A stretch of 64,000 nt of DNA from Erinaceus europaeus (GCF_950295315.1 NC_080177.1:83811094-83875093); one strand, 5' to 3'. Shown: positions 20,389-31,720, numbered from the stretch's first letter. Notes: generated by a model not told the origin, from the sequence alone. Translations and numbers: made by a program.

Positions 20389-20805
20389 GACAAAAAGTTA
20401 TAAAATTTGAGAAAGTTTTAAGAAATTATCTGATAAACTAAGTTCAGCCGTTTTAGCCCAAACAATCATAAACAGAGAAATCTCACATAAAAACTAAAAG
20501 AAAAAAGTGTAAGTATTGTACAGAAAGATCTACTTGCAAACCCTGGGTGGCTTCTCCTTGCCTAGGGTGACACCTCGTGTGCTGAAGACCCAGATACCAG
20601 CCTCAGCACCAGGGGGACAGAGAGGTGCTGGGGCCTCAGTCTCTCGTTCTTCTCCTTTCTGTTTCTCTCATGATGCAAATAAAACGTTTTTATGCCACAG
20701 AATAAAATTTTATAACAATGTTCATGTAAATTCTGTCCTTGCTAGTAAACGCATATATGAAAAGTGGAGTCATGCTTGCCTTTAACTGGACGTTCTCCAG
20801 AGAAC
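20389..20805. other. Mixed unique DNA, possible old SINE
   Basis: The segment near 20545-20700 (gtgctgaagacccagatacc ... gaggtgctggggcctcagtc) may be a degraded SINE; otherwise no feature was recognised. Confidence 0.4.
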
Positions 20806-20915
20806 TGCTCAGCTTTGGCTTCTGTTGGTGCAGGGGTCTGAACCCAGGGCTCAGCGGCACCAGGCATGGCATAACAAGTGTGCATAAGCATGATGAGTTG
20901 CCAGCAAAGGAGGCA
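20806..20915 (-). mobile_element. Degenerate SINE type 3
   Basis: 'actgctcagctttggcttct', 'gggtctgaacccagggctca' and 'ggcatggcataacaagtgtg' in type 3 reverse order. Confidence 0.65.
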
Positions 20916-21062
20916 GCACAACGGCTAGAATTTTTCTTTTTATGTTTTTCATAGCTTTTCAAACCAGAGCAGTGTTCCTCCCTGGCTTAGAGTTGGTCTA
21001 GGAGCTGAACCTGGGAGCTCAGAGCCTCAGGCAGCAAAGTCTTCTGCAGAGTCATAATGCTG

Positions 21063-22069
21063 GAGAGGGTGTGGGGTCAAAGGAGCCCTCCTGCACTGCT
21101 GGTGGGAATGTCAATGGGTCCAACCTCTGTGGAGAACAGTCTGGAGAACTCTCAGAAGGCTAGACATGGACCTACCCTGCAATTCCTCTCCTGGGGGTAG
21201 ATCCTAAGGAATCCAACACATCCATCCAAAAAGATCTGTGTGCACATATGTTCTTGGCAGCACAATTTGTAATAGGCAAAACCTGGAAGCAACCCAGGTG
21301 TCCAACAACAGATGAGTGGCTGAGCAAGTTGTGGTCTATATACACAATGGAATACGACTCAGCTGTAAAAAAATGGTGACTTAACCGTTTTCAGCCGATC
21401 TTGGATGGACCTTGAAAAAATCATGTTGAGTGAAATAAGTCAGAAACAGAAGGATGACTATGGGATAATCTCACTCTCAGGCTGAAGTTGAAAAACATGA
21501 TCAGAAAAGAAAACACAAGTAGAACCTGAAATGGAATTGGCGTATCAAACCAAAGTAAAAGACTCTGGGGAAGTCGGGCTGTAGCGCAGCGGGTTAAGCG
21601 CAAGTGGCGCTAAGCACAAGGACCCGCATAAGGATCCTGGTTCAAGCCCTGGCTCCCCACCTGCAGGGGTGTCACTTCACAAGCGGTGAAACAGGTCTGC
21701 AGGTGTCTGTCTTTCTCTCCCTCTCTCTGTCTTCCCCTCCCCTCTCCATTTCTCTCTGTCCTATCCAACAACAATGACAACAATAATAACTACAACAATA
21801 AAACAACAAGGGCAACAAAAGGGAATAAATAAATTAAAAAATAATAATAATAAATGTAAAAAATATTAAAAAAAAAGACTCTGGGGTGGGGTTGGGTGGG
21901 GAGAATACAGGTCCATGAAGGATTCAGAGGACCTAGTGGGGGTTGTAGTGTTAAATGGGAAACTGGGGAATTTTATGCATGTACAAACTATTGTATTTAC
22001 TGTTGAATGTAAAACATTAATTCCCTAATAAAAAAATAAAATAGTTTAATAAGGATAAAAAAAAAAGAA
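21063..22069 (+). mobile_element. L1 3' end, 5'-truncated, with TSD
   Basis: Typical L1 3' untranslated sequence: 'ctgctggtgggaatgtcaat', 'caatggaatacgactcagct', 'cctagtgggggttgtagtgt' and 'acaaactattgtatttactg', ending in AATAAA-type A-rich sequence. The target-site duplication tcataatgctg (21052-21062, 22070-22080) is perfect. A type 1 SINE interrupts it. Confidence 0.92.
21571..21872 (+). mobile_element. SINE type 1 inserted in L1
   Basis: Full element from 'aagtcgggctgtagcgcagc' to an A/TAA-rich tail. A perfect 14-bp target-site duplication aaaagactctgggg lies at 21557-21570 and 21873-21886. Confidence 0.95.
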
Positions 22070-22154
22070 TCATAATGCTGTCTCTCCAACCCATGGCTAG
22101 AAATCGGAACTTAAAAGCATGGAATAGTGATTTTGCTCTGTGGCACTGCATGTA

Positions 22155-22160
22155 CCAGTG

Positions 22161-22196
<36 letters not shown>

Positions 22197-22205
22197 CTTT
22201 CTTTT
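22155..22205. repeat. (CT)n microsatellite in SINE remnant
   Basis: CT run after 'ctgcatgtaccagtgattct', which resembles the type 4 3' region. Confidence 0.8.
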
Positions 22206-22337
22206 TCTCATGTTAACAGGTAAGTAAACATACTAAAAATGAATTTCAAAGTAAAAAAAAAAGTACAGTCACATAATACTGTCAAATGGTTTTCACAGTC
22301 ACAATAAAGACATTTTTATAATTTAAAAAATAAATGT

Positions 22338-22575
22338 TCCAGGGCTGGGTGGTGGTGCACCCGGTTGAGCACACATGTTACAAGGTGCAAGGACCAGAGT
22401 TCAAGCACCAGGTCCCCACCTGCAGGGGGGAAGCTTGGCAAGTGGTAGAAGCAGTGCTTCAGGCGTCTCTCTGCCTCTCTCCCTCTCTATCATCCCCTTC
22501 CCTCTCAATTTCTGGCTGTCTCTATGCAGTAAGTAAATAAAGACTAAATGAATAAATAAATAAATAAATAAATAA
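22338..22575 (+). mobile_element. SINE type 2 with (AAAT)n tail
   Basis: Head 'ccagggctgggtggtggtgc', degraded B box 'agttcaagcacc', body, 'caatttctggctgtctctat' and an (AATA)n tail. Confidence 0.9.
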
Positions 22576-22785
22576 ATGTGCCCATGACTCCCCACCTGAA
22601 GGGTGGCTTCACAACCAGTGTCTTTCTCCCTCTCTACATCCCCCTCCCCTCTCAATTTTTCTCCGTCCTATTAAACAAAGTAGAAAATGAAAGAAAGGAA
22701 GAAAGAGAGAGAGAAAAAATGGCCACCAGGAATAGTACAGGCACCGAGCCCCAGAGACAACCCTGGAGGCAATAAACAGTGTTAG
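22576..22785 (+). mobile_element. SINE fragment, long-tail form
   Basis: It starts at 'gactccccacctgaagggtg' and lacks a head. The 3' extension reads 'aatggccaccaggaatagta' and 'gagccccagagacaaccctg'. Confidence 0.8.
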
Positions 22786-22987
22786 ATTTATTAACTATAT
22801 AGTTGCATACTGTAACATAAATATTACATAAACCATATGCAACGTACGTATTCAATATATGAATGTACGCACTCCTCTCATTTTTTGTGTCATGATCTTG
22901 GCGGTGGTGGTTCTTCACTGAGCTTCACTGCACCAGGCTGACTGATCCAGACAGAAGGGGAGCGAGAGGTAATGTAGAAACAGACAC

Positions 22988-23285
22988 CACGGGAGTCGGG
23001 CAATAGCGCAGCGAGTTAAGCACAGGTGGTGCAAAGTGCGGGAACCGGAGTAAGGATCCCGGTTCAAGCCCCTGGCTCCCCACCTGCAGGGGAGTCGCTT
23101 CCCAGGCGGTGAAGCAGGTCTGCAGGTGTCTGTCTTTCTCTCCCCCTCTCTGTCTTCCCCTCCTCTCTCCATTTCTCTCTGTCCTATCTAACAATGACAA
23201 CATCAATAACAACAATAATGACTACAACAACAATAAAAAAAAAACAAGGGCAACAAAAAGAGAAAATAAATAAATATTTAAAAAG
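22988..23285 (+). mobile_element. SINE type 1
   Basis: Head 'gggagtcgggcaatagcgca', A box 'gcgagttaagcac', B box 'ggttcaagccc', body and CAA tail. gacaccac flanks both sides (about 22982 and 23291). Confidence 0.93.
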
Positions 23286-23299
23286 AAAGAGACACCACA

Positions 23300-24199
23300 G
23301 CACTGGAGATACCTTCCACACAGCGTGGACTGGGCTCAAACCAGGGTAAATATATTAAAGGAGGCACACTGCTCAGGTGAGTTATTTTGCCAGTCCTAGT
23401 CAACTCACTTTTGATAATGACTTTTTATGACTGTTTGATAGACTTGTCATGCAAAATAGTCATTGTCATGATAGCTCAATGAATTATTTTATTGTTTTTT
23501 CTCTAGGGCAGTAAGGAAACTATCGTTTGGCAAATCAATCTACCTTTGACATGTCATACTGTTTCTTTACACCATGTTTAGAAGGCGGACATTCATATTT
23601 GGGTTTCTGTCACTACATTTTGAAACCACAACCTTCTTTTACTCACACTATCCTGATTAATTAAATGAGATATTAGCAAATTTTCAAAATTGGGGCCAAA
23701 AAAAAGCCCCATCCAAATGCAATTGTTATTCTTTAAAAGTACATACCCACTAATGCTACTGCTATTTTTCTCAGAAGACAGCATTTTATTTTTATTCATT
23801 ACATTATAGCTAAAAAATAGATTAGCTGAACTGGAGAGAAATCTCATCATTAGTCAACACCTCTCTTGGGCCAGAATGATTTCAGTCCAATTCAGGCAAG
23901 CAACGAAAATGCTTCTCTTTAAAATGGGAAGCTTTCAGTTGGATTTAAACTCAAAAACTAAATTGCCTTTGTATGTCTTCTGATTAGTTTCACAGCAATT
24001 GAATGAAATCAGTTAGACCATATGGATATGATACTACTTTCATTATAATGGTAAAATCATCAGAACTAACTCAACTATACCTAGGTTCATTTTTTTTTAA
24101 GACGATGTAGTTTAGTACTGTTAGAAGTAATACTAGAGAAAAACAGTGCAATGAGGGACCATCACAAATGTGTTTGTAATTCACATTAGATTCACATGT
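23300..24199. other. AT-rich unique DNA, no gene seen
   Basis: No feature was recognised. The 85-codon reverse ORF at 23593-23850 has no family resemblance that I can see. Confidence 0.5.
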
Positions 24200-24559
24200 A
24201 ACACTTGATAGGGCTACCAAGAATTAGCAGACTGGAAGAGACAATTCTCCAGTGAACACAAGACATGTGCCGAAATGCACATTAACAGAGGTGAACACAA
24301 AGGGATATGAAATGTCCAAGAATACGCCTACAAAACCACAATGAACGGTTACTTCCGAGAGGTCAGTAGGCTGGAGCACAAAGCACTTTATCACAGAGAG
24401 GCCTCTTCAACCGATGAGAGTGACTTACAGTGAAAGGAACAATTTCAACAAATGGTGAAAACGTAGGAAGCCCGTGCATTGCTAGTGAGAATATAAACTG
24501 GTATAACCACTTCGGGAAGAAGTGTGGAGCCTTCCAAGAGGTTAAAAATAGATATATCA

Positions 24560-24812
24560 TAGGGAGTGGCACAAAACGCAAGGACCGACGTAAGGATCCC
24601 GGTTCGAGCCCCCGGCTCCACACCTGCAGGGGAGTCGCTTCACAGGCGGTGAAGCAGGTCTGCAGGTGTCTGTCTTTCTCTCCCCCTCTCTGTCTTCCCC
24701 TCCCTCTCTATTTCTCTCTGTCCTATCCAACAACAACGACAACAAGAGTAAGTACAATAAAACAACAAGGGCAACAAAAGGGAATAAATAAATAAATAAA
24801 TAAATAAACAAA
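24560..24812 (+). mobile_element. SINE type 1, head-truncated
   Basis: Begins 'gggagtggcacaaaacgcaa', B box 'ggttcgagccc', body and tail 'aacaacaagggcaacaaaag'. Flanks atagatatatcata and aaagatatattata look like an imperfect duplication. Confidence 0.92.
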
Positions 24813-24827
24813 AGATATATTATAAAT

Positions 24828-25045
24828 CCAGGGGGCTGGACGGTGGTGCACCTGGCTAAGCACACATGCTACTAAGTGCAAGGACATGTGCAGGAGAGAT
24901 GCTTTACAAGCAGTGAAGCAGGGCTGCAAGTGTCTGTCTTTCTCTCCCTCTCTATCTCCCCCTCACTTCTCAATTTATCTCTGTCCTGTCCAATAAAATA
25001 GAAAAAATGGCCTGATAACCCTGGAAGCAAGAGAGAGAGAGAGGA
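24828..25045 (+). mobile_element. SINE type 2, internal deletion
   Basis: Head 'gggggctggacggtggtgca'; the B-box region is deleted (aaggacatgtgcaggagaga) and the body follows. Confidence 0.82.
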
Positions 25046-25377
25046 GAAATACCATTTTGGGGCACCTAAAACATGAAAATATTAGCAAATCCTATCCACA
25101 CAATGTTTATGGCAGGCTTATTTAAAATAATCAGAGTATAGAAACAACTGAAGTGATTCTTGATAGACGGCTGGATAAAGATTATGTCTCTTCACATAAT
25201 GGAATACTATTCAGCTATAAAAACGACAACTTTTGTACCTCACAGAAAAATGAAAGGAACTCAAAGAAAGTATGGAAAGCCAAATAAATCAGAAAGAAAG
25301 ACAAATATTGGGCAATTTCACTTATACATGCAACATAAGGACATAGAGTTGAGGCAGAAACAATATAAAAATCAACC

Positions 25378-25545
25378 AGGGGGTCTGAGTGTCGGCGTCT
25401 CTGCTAAAGTGCAGACATTACCGTGCTCACAGACCCTCCAGAGCCCTACCTGCTGGCAGGAAGCTTTACAGGTGGTGAAGCAGTACTGTCTCAGTCTTCT
25501 CTTCCTTCTCAATTCCCTCTGCCTTTACTAAAGATAAATACATGT
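25378..25545 (+). mobile_element. Degenerate SINE type 2
   Basis: 'accagggggtctgagtgtcg', 'agctttacaggtggtgaagc' and 'tcaattccctctgcctttac'. Confidence 0.65.
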
Positions 25546-25729
25546 AAAAGGATAAAAATAGCATCTGCAACTTGGTGGCTGAAAAGCATTACGATATAAA
25601 GCAGAATACGTTGTTTAATAATCAGGAGGCTAAAGGTAAGACTAGAGCAGGTGAGACTTGGGGTTTTCATGTTGGGAAAAGCTAGCAGATCTATTTTAGG
25701 TGTATTCTAAGGGGCCCATGACTTTACTA

Positions 25730-25875
25730 ATGTTGATCTATACTCCCAGAGGGATAAAGAATAGGAAACCTTCCAATGGAGGGGATGGGATACAGAATTC
25801 TGGTGGTGGGAACTGTATGGAATTGTACCCCTCTTATCCCACAAGCTTGTCAGTCATTAAATTGCTAATTTAAAA
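25730..25875 (+). mobile_element. Repeat A, 5'-truncated copy
   Basis: Starts near 'ttgatctatactcccagagg', has 'aatggaggggatgggataca' and ends 'gtcagtcattaaattgctaa'. Confidence 0.85.
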
Positions 25876-26515
25876 AAAGAATAATATAAATAAATCAGTT
25901 TACATATACATATACCTGTAAAAACTGGCTGCAGAACTAAGGTTATGTGAGAGAAAAGAAGCAGAGGGTGGGGAAAATGTGGAGAGTATCTAAGGGAAGG
26001 TGGTAGGTTTTATTATAACAAAAATAGCAGATTAAAGCATTCACCTCCTGAATGTGAATTTGAAGGTCTCAAGGAGGAACCTGGTTCTTCCCTGAATGCA
26101 GACAGGCAAGTGTAGGAGGTGTGAGCACGATTGTGCGGGGGAAACTCGTGTGTATCTAAGGATAGTAAGCTCTCACTGAGGTGTCACTGCTTGACGTAAG
26201 CCTCTCACATGCACTTGGAAGCTGGCGCGAGAGTCTATCCAACGCCCTTACGTGAAGCTCACTGTGGGCACACGTGGGTATGAAAAGTCCAGGCAAGCAC
26301 AGGCCTACAAACCACGAAGAATGGCTGCTTCTGAGAGGGCAGTGGGGTGGAGTGCAGTGCACATTATCTTGTTCTTTCTTGCCAGGAATCATCATTAAGA
26401 AAAGAAGACTTCTTTAATTTTAAAAAAAAAGGCATTTCTTCATTAAAATGTTTAATGTTACTAAATAATATATAATCAAAATATATAAATAAGACAGGCA
26501 ATTTTTTCTTTATTC
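25876..26515. other. Unique DNA; segment resembling 24305-24395
   Basis: No gene was seen. About 26278-26375 (gcctacaaaccacgaagaat ... tgcacattatcttg) loosely parallels 24305-24395 (gcctacaaaaccacaatgaa ... cactttatcac), so both may be parts of one old repeat. Confidence 0.4.
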
Positions 26516-26600
26516 TTTCTCTACTTCCTTCCTTCCTTCCTTCCTTCTTTCCTTCCTTCCTTCTTTCCTTCTTTCTCTCTCCCTTTTTCTTCTTTTTAGT
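26516..26600. repeat. (CCTT)n microsatellite
   Basis: CTTC/CCTT repeats with T interruptions. ORFs across it are artefacts. Confidence 0.93.
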
Positions 26601-26664
26601 AGCAGGATTATCCCCAGGGCTTGGATCCCGCATGATGAATCCAGTACTCCCAGTAGTCAATTTT

Positions 26665-26898
26665 TTTCCTTTTTTTTTTTTTCAATAGAGAGAAAAATAG
26701 CAGGAGGGAAAAAGAGAAAAAGAAGGAGAAATCAGACAACTGCAGCCTTGCTCACCACATTCCTCCCCGCACCCCTGCTGCCAGGTCTCACCTCTCTCTC
26801 CAGTCTCCACGCCCCTCATTGCAGACGGACCTGGGGCTTGAACCCAGGGCCTTGCCGATGATGCACTCTACTGGGTATGCTACCACCCAGACCCCATG
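26665..26898 (-). mobile_element. Diverged SINE (type 1/2-like)
   Basis: T-rich start, 'agacaactgcagccttgctc', a 60-bp unlike middle, 'gggcttgaacccagggcctt' (B-box complement) and 'ctgggtatgctaccacccag'. Confidence 0.75.
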
Positions 26899-27137
26899 CT
26901 TGTATTTGCATAGTCTAGTCTTTGACTCCTCAAACATCCTATGAATAACTGTCTTATCTGCTTAGATGGAGTCAATCATATTTACTTATTTAGATTTGCT
27001 TATGAGTGCCTGTCCAGACTTATTTTAGTGACATAAAGTGAGGTAAAGCTGTTTTGAGTCTTTCTCTGACGTCTAATAAATCAGTCATTAATGGCACAAG
27101 AAGTTTCAAGGTAAAAAAATAAAAATAAATGGAAAGA

Positions 27138-27275
27138 TATCAGGATGAGGAGAGAATTCAACACTAGCACACAGAACTGTCATGCCTGAGACCCTGAATC
27201 AGATCTCACCACTGCAATATACCACTCAGAGGTGAGTGGTACTCTGGTCTTTTTCACTCATAAAAAATAAAGAAG
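27138..27275 (+). mobile_element. Degenerate SINE type 3
   Basis: 'gatgaggagagaattcaaca', 'tcatgcctgagaccctgaat' and 'gtgagtggtactctggtctt'. Confidence 0.65.
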
Positions 27276-27368
27276 TAAATGCAACTTTAAAAAATAGATT
27301 AACACTTCCTCCTGCTACTCTGAACTCTCCTAGAGTTGCCATTGTCTTCCCTTCTATCTCAAATCCAA

Positions 27369-27369
<1 letters not shown>

Positions 27370-27440
<71 letters not shown>
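27370..27440. repeat. (GT)n microsatellite
   Basis: Nearly pure GT run with one TCG interruption at about 27409. Confidence 0.96.
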
Positions 27441-27441
<1 letters not shown>

Positions 27442-27599
27442 AAGGTTTTTTTTTTTTTTTTGGCTTCCAGGGCTATTGCTGGGGTTTGGTGCTGGCACTA
27501 CAAATCCACTGCTCTTGGCTGCCTTTGTTTTCCATTTTACAGGACAGAAAGAAATTGAGAGAGGAGGGGGAGATAGATAGATAGAGAGAGAGAGAGACA

Positions 27600-27716
27600 G
27601 GCAGAGGGTAGATAGCGTAATGGTTATGCAAAGAGACTCTCATGCATGAGGCTCCAAAGCCCCAGGTTCAATCCCCCACACAATCATAAACCAAAGCTGA
27701 ACAGTGCTCTGGTATG
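27600..27716 (+). mobile_element. SINE type 3 inserted in type 1
   Basis: 'gtagatagcgtaatggttat', 'ggttcaatcccccacacaat' and 'agctgaacagtgctctggta', then an A-rich tail that became GAAA repeats. Confidence 0.9.
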
Positions 27717-27717
27717 A

Positions 27718-27776
<59 letters not shown>

Positions 27777-27805
27777 GAAGGAAGAAAGGAAGAAAGAAGA
27801 AAGAG
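27717..27805. repeat. (GAAA)n microsatellite
   Basis: AAAG tetranucleotide run grown from the SINE 3' tail, ending in GGAAG variants. Confidence 0.96.
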
Positions 27806-28172
27806 AGAGAGATACTTGCAGACCTGCTTCACTGATTGTAAAGTCTCCCTCTGCAGGTGGGCAATGGGGCCTCAAACCCAGGTCCTTGCCTTGTGTGGGT
27901 CCTTTCACTTAGTATGTGTGCCCCCCTCCCCTCTACCCAATAATATTTATATTAAATAGAATAACACCTATCTTGGTACTCTGAAATTTGTGTAAAATTA
28001 TTGATACTATTGATCCGGCAACTCAGAATATTTCAGACAGTCTTTCCTATGCCTGCATTTCAGTTCTCATTACCCTGCAAGGCTTTCTGTCTTTCTACTC
28101 TGTGTCCCTTCAGTTTGGTCAACTAGGATAATAGGTTTGATTCAGTTCAGAGATCATGTTTAGCTGCTGGCT

Positions 28173-28400
28173 GTTTTTTTTTTGGGGGGGGGGTTGTTTT
28201 TGTTTTTGTTTTGGTGGTCCCTGGGCCTCATGCAAGTGCGATTTACTGCTCCGGGTGACTTTCTCCATTCAGAGAGAGACACAGGGAGAAAGAGAAACAC
28301 CACACACTGAAGACCTCACTTCTGCATTATCCTGCCTGCCTGGATGGAGCACATAGCACTGCAGGTGCCCTGCCCATGAGCTATCACTTGTTCTGACATC
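28173..28400 (-). mobile_element. Old SINE-like element
   Basis: T- and G-rich start, 'tactgctccgggtgactttc', 'agagacacagggagaaagag' and 'gcaggtgccctgcccatgag'. Diverged and untyped. Confidence 0.45.
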
Positions 28401-28560
28401 AACTCTCCTAAGAAAAGAGATCTGCAAAATAAGGGAAGCTGAAAGGTTAGAGATTTCTCTCCACCCCTGATAGACCCCAAAGGTATTCATTACGGGTCTT
28501 TTGTCCAGCTTTCTCTGAGCAGGAGGGCTTGGATAATAGTAGTTTATCCAGAATTTATTA

Positions 28561-29640
28561 GTATTATTTTACAATAAGTACAGTCATAGGTGCCTTATAA
28601 TATTCCTCAGTTGTCTGTGTCTTTATCTCTTTATTTTGTTCTTCATTGGAGAATAGCTTGGCACTGCTCTCATCACCAAAGGTCTGTGTCCTAGCCCAGT
28701 GCCTTAAATAACCACTATAATTTCCCCATAGTCTTGGATATGGGTGGGCATTCTTCACTTTCATATCTGTCGTCCAATTACTATATCCTGCATGTGAGGA
28801 AACCCATTCTGTAGTTGTCTTTTACCTCCTTATTTACTTCACTAAGCATAATCTCCAATTCCATTCATTTTATCCCAAAGAACATAATATCATCCTTTTA
28901 TTGATGAGTAATATTCCATTGAATAGATGTCCCATAATTTTTTTTTTGCCTCCATGGTTATTGCTGGGGCTCGGTGACTGCACTACAAATCCACTGCTCC
29001 TGGAGGCTACTATTTTTCTCTTTTGTTGCCCTGTTTTTTGTTTTAATCGTTATGGTTATTATTACTGTTGTTATTGATGTCATTGTTGTTAGGTAGGACA
29101 GAGAGAAATGGAGAGAGGAGAGGAAGACAGAGAGGGGGAGAGAAAGATAGACACCTGCAGGCCTGCTTCAACACTTGTGAAGTGACTCCCTGTGGGGAGC
29201 CGGGGTCTTGAACTGGGATCCCTGTACCAGTCCTTGTGCTTTGTGCCATGTGCACTTAACTGCACTACCACCCGACCCTTCCATAATTTTTTGTATCCAG
29301 TCATCTGTTGAAGGACATTTTGGTTGTTTCCAAAATTTGGCTATTGTGAATAATTCTGTGCACGTGGGGGTGCATATATCCCTTCAAATCATTGTCATTC
29401 TATCTTTTGGGTATCTGCCTAGGAAGAGAATTGCCGGATCATAAGGCGTTTCCATCTGTATGTGTCTAAGGACTCTCCAGACTGTTCTCCATAGTGGCTC
29501 CACCAGTTTGCCCTCCCACCAGCAGTGCAGTGGAGTTCCCCTCTCTCTCCACATCCTCTCCAACACTTAGCCTCTCTTGCTTTTTTGAAGCCCAGCCACA
29601 TGTGGAAAAGTGAAACTAGACCAGCGCCTAACTCCATACA
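28561..29640 (-). mobile_element. L1 3' region, reverse, split by a SINE
   Basis: Reverse-complement L1 3' signatures: 'gatgagtaatattccattga', 'tccagtcatctgttgaagga', 'gaataattctgtgcacgtgg', 'gactgttctccatagtggct' and 'cctctccaacacttagcctc'. Confidence 0.85.
28935..29279 (-). mobile_element. SINE type 1 in L1
   Basis: Long-tail form starting 'gcctccatggttattgctgg', body, and head complement 'actgcactaccacccgaccc'. The target-site duplication ccataatttttt lies at about 28930 and 29280. Confidence 0.92.
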
Positions 29641-29946
29641 CCAGGAATAATAATGGCTCCTATCTCTTACACCGGCGAGGAAGATTAAGTGAGCTAATAA
29701 GGCACTATAACCATCTCTAAAAGGTATCTAGTAAGAAGTGGCATTAATTTTCATCCCATTCGCTCTGTTAAGAGCAGCTGATTGATCACAGAACGGTCAT
29801 AATAAATCCTGACATCAAATGGGTTTTACTAGACAAATAACCTAAATTCTCCATAAAGATTAGATAAATGGAAAGCATTTTGCTGAGTAGGATTCTGGGT
29901 AATGGCCGTTCCCTTTTTTTTTTTATCAGTCTTTTATCAGAAAATT
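29641..29946. other. Unique DNA, no gene seen
   Basis: No feature was recognised. Confidence 0.5.
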
Positions 29947-30070
29947 ACAGGACAGCTTCACTCCATTTTATTGTGTGACACTTAAAGAAGACACCCTAGC
30001 CCCAAAGTGTCAAAATGTAGGAGGCAAGAAGGACAGGGCCTCACCAAAAATGAACACTGCGATCTCCTGG
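29947..30070 (+). repeat. Unclassified dispersed segment, copy 1
   Basis: About 124 bp (caggacagcttcactccatt ... gaacactgcgatctcctgg) recurs in the same orientation at 31963-32089 with roughly 80% identity by eye. It matches none of the SINE, L1 or repeat A families in the window. Confidence 0.75.
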
Positions 30071-30277
30071 TTCAGAAGCTGCAGCTCCACTTTCTGTTCC
30101 TTTCAAATGGAGGAAATGGTCCCTGGAGAAGTAGTTTGCGTACTCAAATATTTGAGGTAGTCAAAAGCCCTCAGGAAACCTAAAGACAGTTAAAAGTCAG
30201 ATCCCATAACTATCATTTTAAATAGAAAGCACACTAGGTTCTCTAGAAGTTTGAACTTGCTAAGAATGTTGTGTTTG

Positions 30278-30425
30278 GGGCCTATGAAATAGCTCACTTG
30301 AATAGTGTGCTGTCTTGCCATGTGTGTGGTGCAGGTTCAAGACTGACCCTCTCAGCACTGGAGGGCGCGTTGGTGCTATGGCGTCTCTCTCTGTCTCAGT
30401 CTTTATCTGAAAGAAAAGGAGTTGT
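30278..30425 (+). mobile_element. SINE type 5
   Basis: 'tgaaatagctcacttgaata', 'ctgtcttgccatgtgtgtgg' and 'aggttcaagactgaccc' (B-box region). The same type occurs at 40066. Confidence 0.8.
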
Positions 30426-30464
30426 ATATGTACTTTATGATTTAGTGCTTCTTGCTTTTGAAAA

Positions 30465-30945
30465 AAACATATTTTTATTTGTTTATCTGTTAATGAAAGG
30501 AAGAAAGAGGTATAGAGAGATGTCAGAGCACTGCTCAATTCTGGCTTATAAAGGTGAGAGGGTCTAAACCTGGGTCTCTGGGGCCTCAGGCATAAACGTT
30601 CTTTTTTTTTTTTGATTAAAATATTTTTTAATATTTATTTTATTTATTTATTTCCTTTTGTTGCCCTTGTTGTTTTTTATTGTTGTAGTTATTATTGTTG
30701 TTGGATAGGACAGAGAGAAATGGAGAGAGGAGGGGAAGACAGAGAGGGGGAGAGAAAGACAGACACCTGCAGACCTGCTTCACCGCCTGTGAAGCAACTC
30801 CCCTGCAGATGGGGAGCCGGGGCTCGAACCGGGATCCTTATGCCGGTCCTTGTGCTTTGCGCCACCTGCGCTTAACCCGCTGCGCTACAGCCCGACTCCC
30901 CATAAAAGTTCTTGTGTATAATCACTGCGTTGTCTCTTATCCTCA
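30465..30945 (-). mobile_element. SINE type 3 split by a type 1 SINE
   Basis: 'cagagcactgctcaattctg' and 'ctaaacctgggtctctgggg' lie left of the insertion. 'gtataatcactgcgttgtct' (reversed head) lies right of it. Confidence 0.85.
30602..30900 (-). mobile_element. SINE type 1 inserted in type 3
   Basis: Reverse tail 'ttttgttgcccttgttgttt', body, 'gggctcgaaccgggatcctt' and head 'gcgctacagcccgactcccc'. The target-site duplication cataaacgttct/cataaaagttct is nearly perfect. The copy looks young. Confidence 0.95.
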
Positions 30946-31559
30946 ATGCTTCTTGCTTGAACAAGTAAAACTGAGATACTGAATATTTACAAACTGGTAA
31001 AGCACTGACAGCTAGCAATGCCAATCACAATAGTTCCTTATCCAATATTCATCCTTCCCTCCTGCCATAGTGAACGGCACCTGGTTTTAAAAATACCGAA
31101 CATGTATGATAAGCACTTTCTTTCTATTTAAAATGGATTAGGGTAGATGCATTCTCGTTCTGATTTAGTGCCAAAGTATTTTATTTGGATGTTTTCATTG
31201 ATTGTAAACACCCCACTACTTTTCTATCATAAATCACACTCCAGATTCATCTTCTAAAATTCTGTGCTTTGGTTTGTTTAAAAAGGAAATAAGACATTGG
31301 GGAAGCCAAGGAATGTGCATACCCTTTCACAGTATGGATTTTTCTAGACTTTTAAAATTGTTTCCCTACATCCTATTTGATAATATTTTGCAAATAAAAT
31401 TTTCATTCACTGTATATATCAAAAGTAAGAACTTCATTTTCATAGAAACTACTATATTTAGTCTCCAGTCAAACAGTGTATAGGTCATATTTAGTTAAAT
31501 AACAACATTATATTGACATGTCAGAAACATATAGTTTAAGGGGCAAATATAAGTCTTGT
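30946..31559. other. AT-rich unique DNA, no gene seen
   Basis: No feature was recognised. Confidence 0.5.
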
Positions 31560-31720
31560 CAAGTGGAAGGAAGGAAAGAAGGGAGGGAGAGAGGGAGGGA
31601 TGGAGGGAGGGAAGAAGGAAGGAAGGAAGGATGGAAGGAAGGAAGGAAGGAAGGAAGGAAGGAAGGAAGGAAGGAAGGAAGGGATGAGAGATAGAAGAAA
31701 GAATAGAAAGAAGGAATGAA
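31560..31720. repeat. (GGAA)n microsatellite
   Basis: GGAA/GAAG run with G-rich variants at 31570-31610. The long reverse ORFs (Ser/Pro/Phe-rich) are artefacts of the tract. Confidence 0.95.

Larger units (their letters stand above)
20945..22105 (-). mobile_element. SINE type 3 split by L1
   Basis: The 3' part (20945-21062) carries 'agagcagtgttcctccctgg' and 'ggagctgaacctgggagctc'. The head (22081-22105, gtctctccaaccc) lies beyond a 1-kb L1 insertion. This is the oldest layer of a three-layer nest. Confidence 0.8.
24200..25377 (+). mobile_element. L1 3' region, interrupted by two SINEs
   Basis: L1 3' signatures are 'gctagtgagaatataaactg' and 'aagtgtggagccttccaaga' upstream of the SINEs and 'ataatggaatactattcagc' and 'ggcaatttcacttatacatg' downstream. 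The copy is older than the one at 21063. Confidence 0.75.
27445..27925 (-). mobile_element. SINE type 1 split by a type 3 SINE
   Basis: The long-tail start (ggcttccagggctattgctg) and 'aggacagaaagaaattgaga' lie left of the insertion. 'agatacttgcagacctgctt' and 'cctcaaacccaggtccttgc' lie right of it. Confidence 0.88.
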
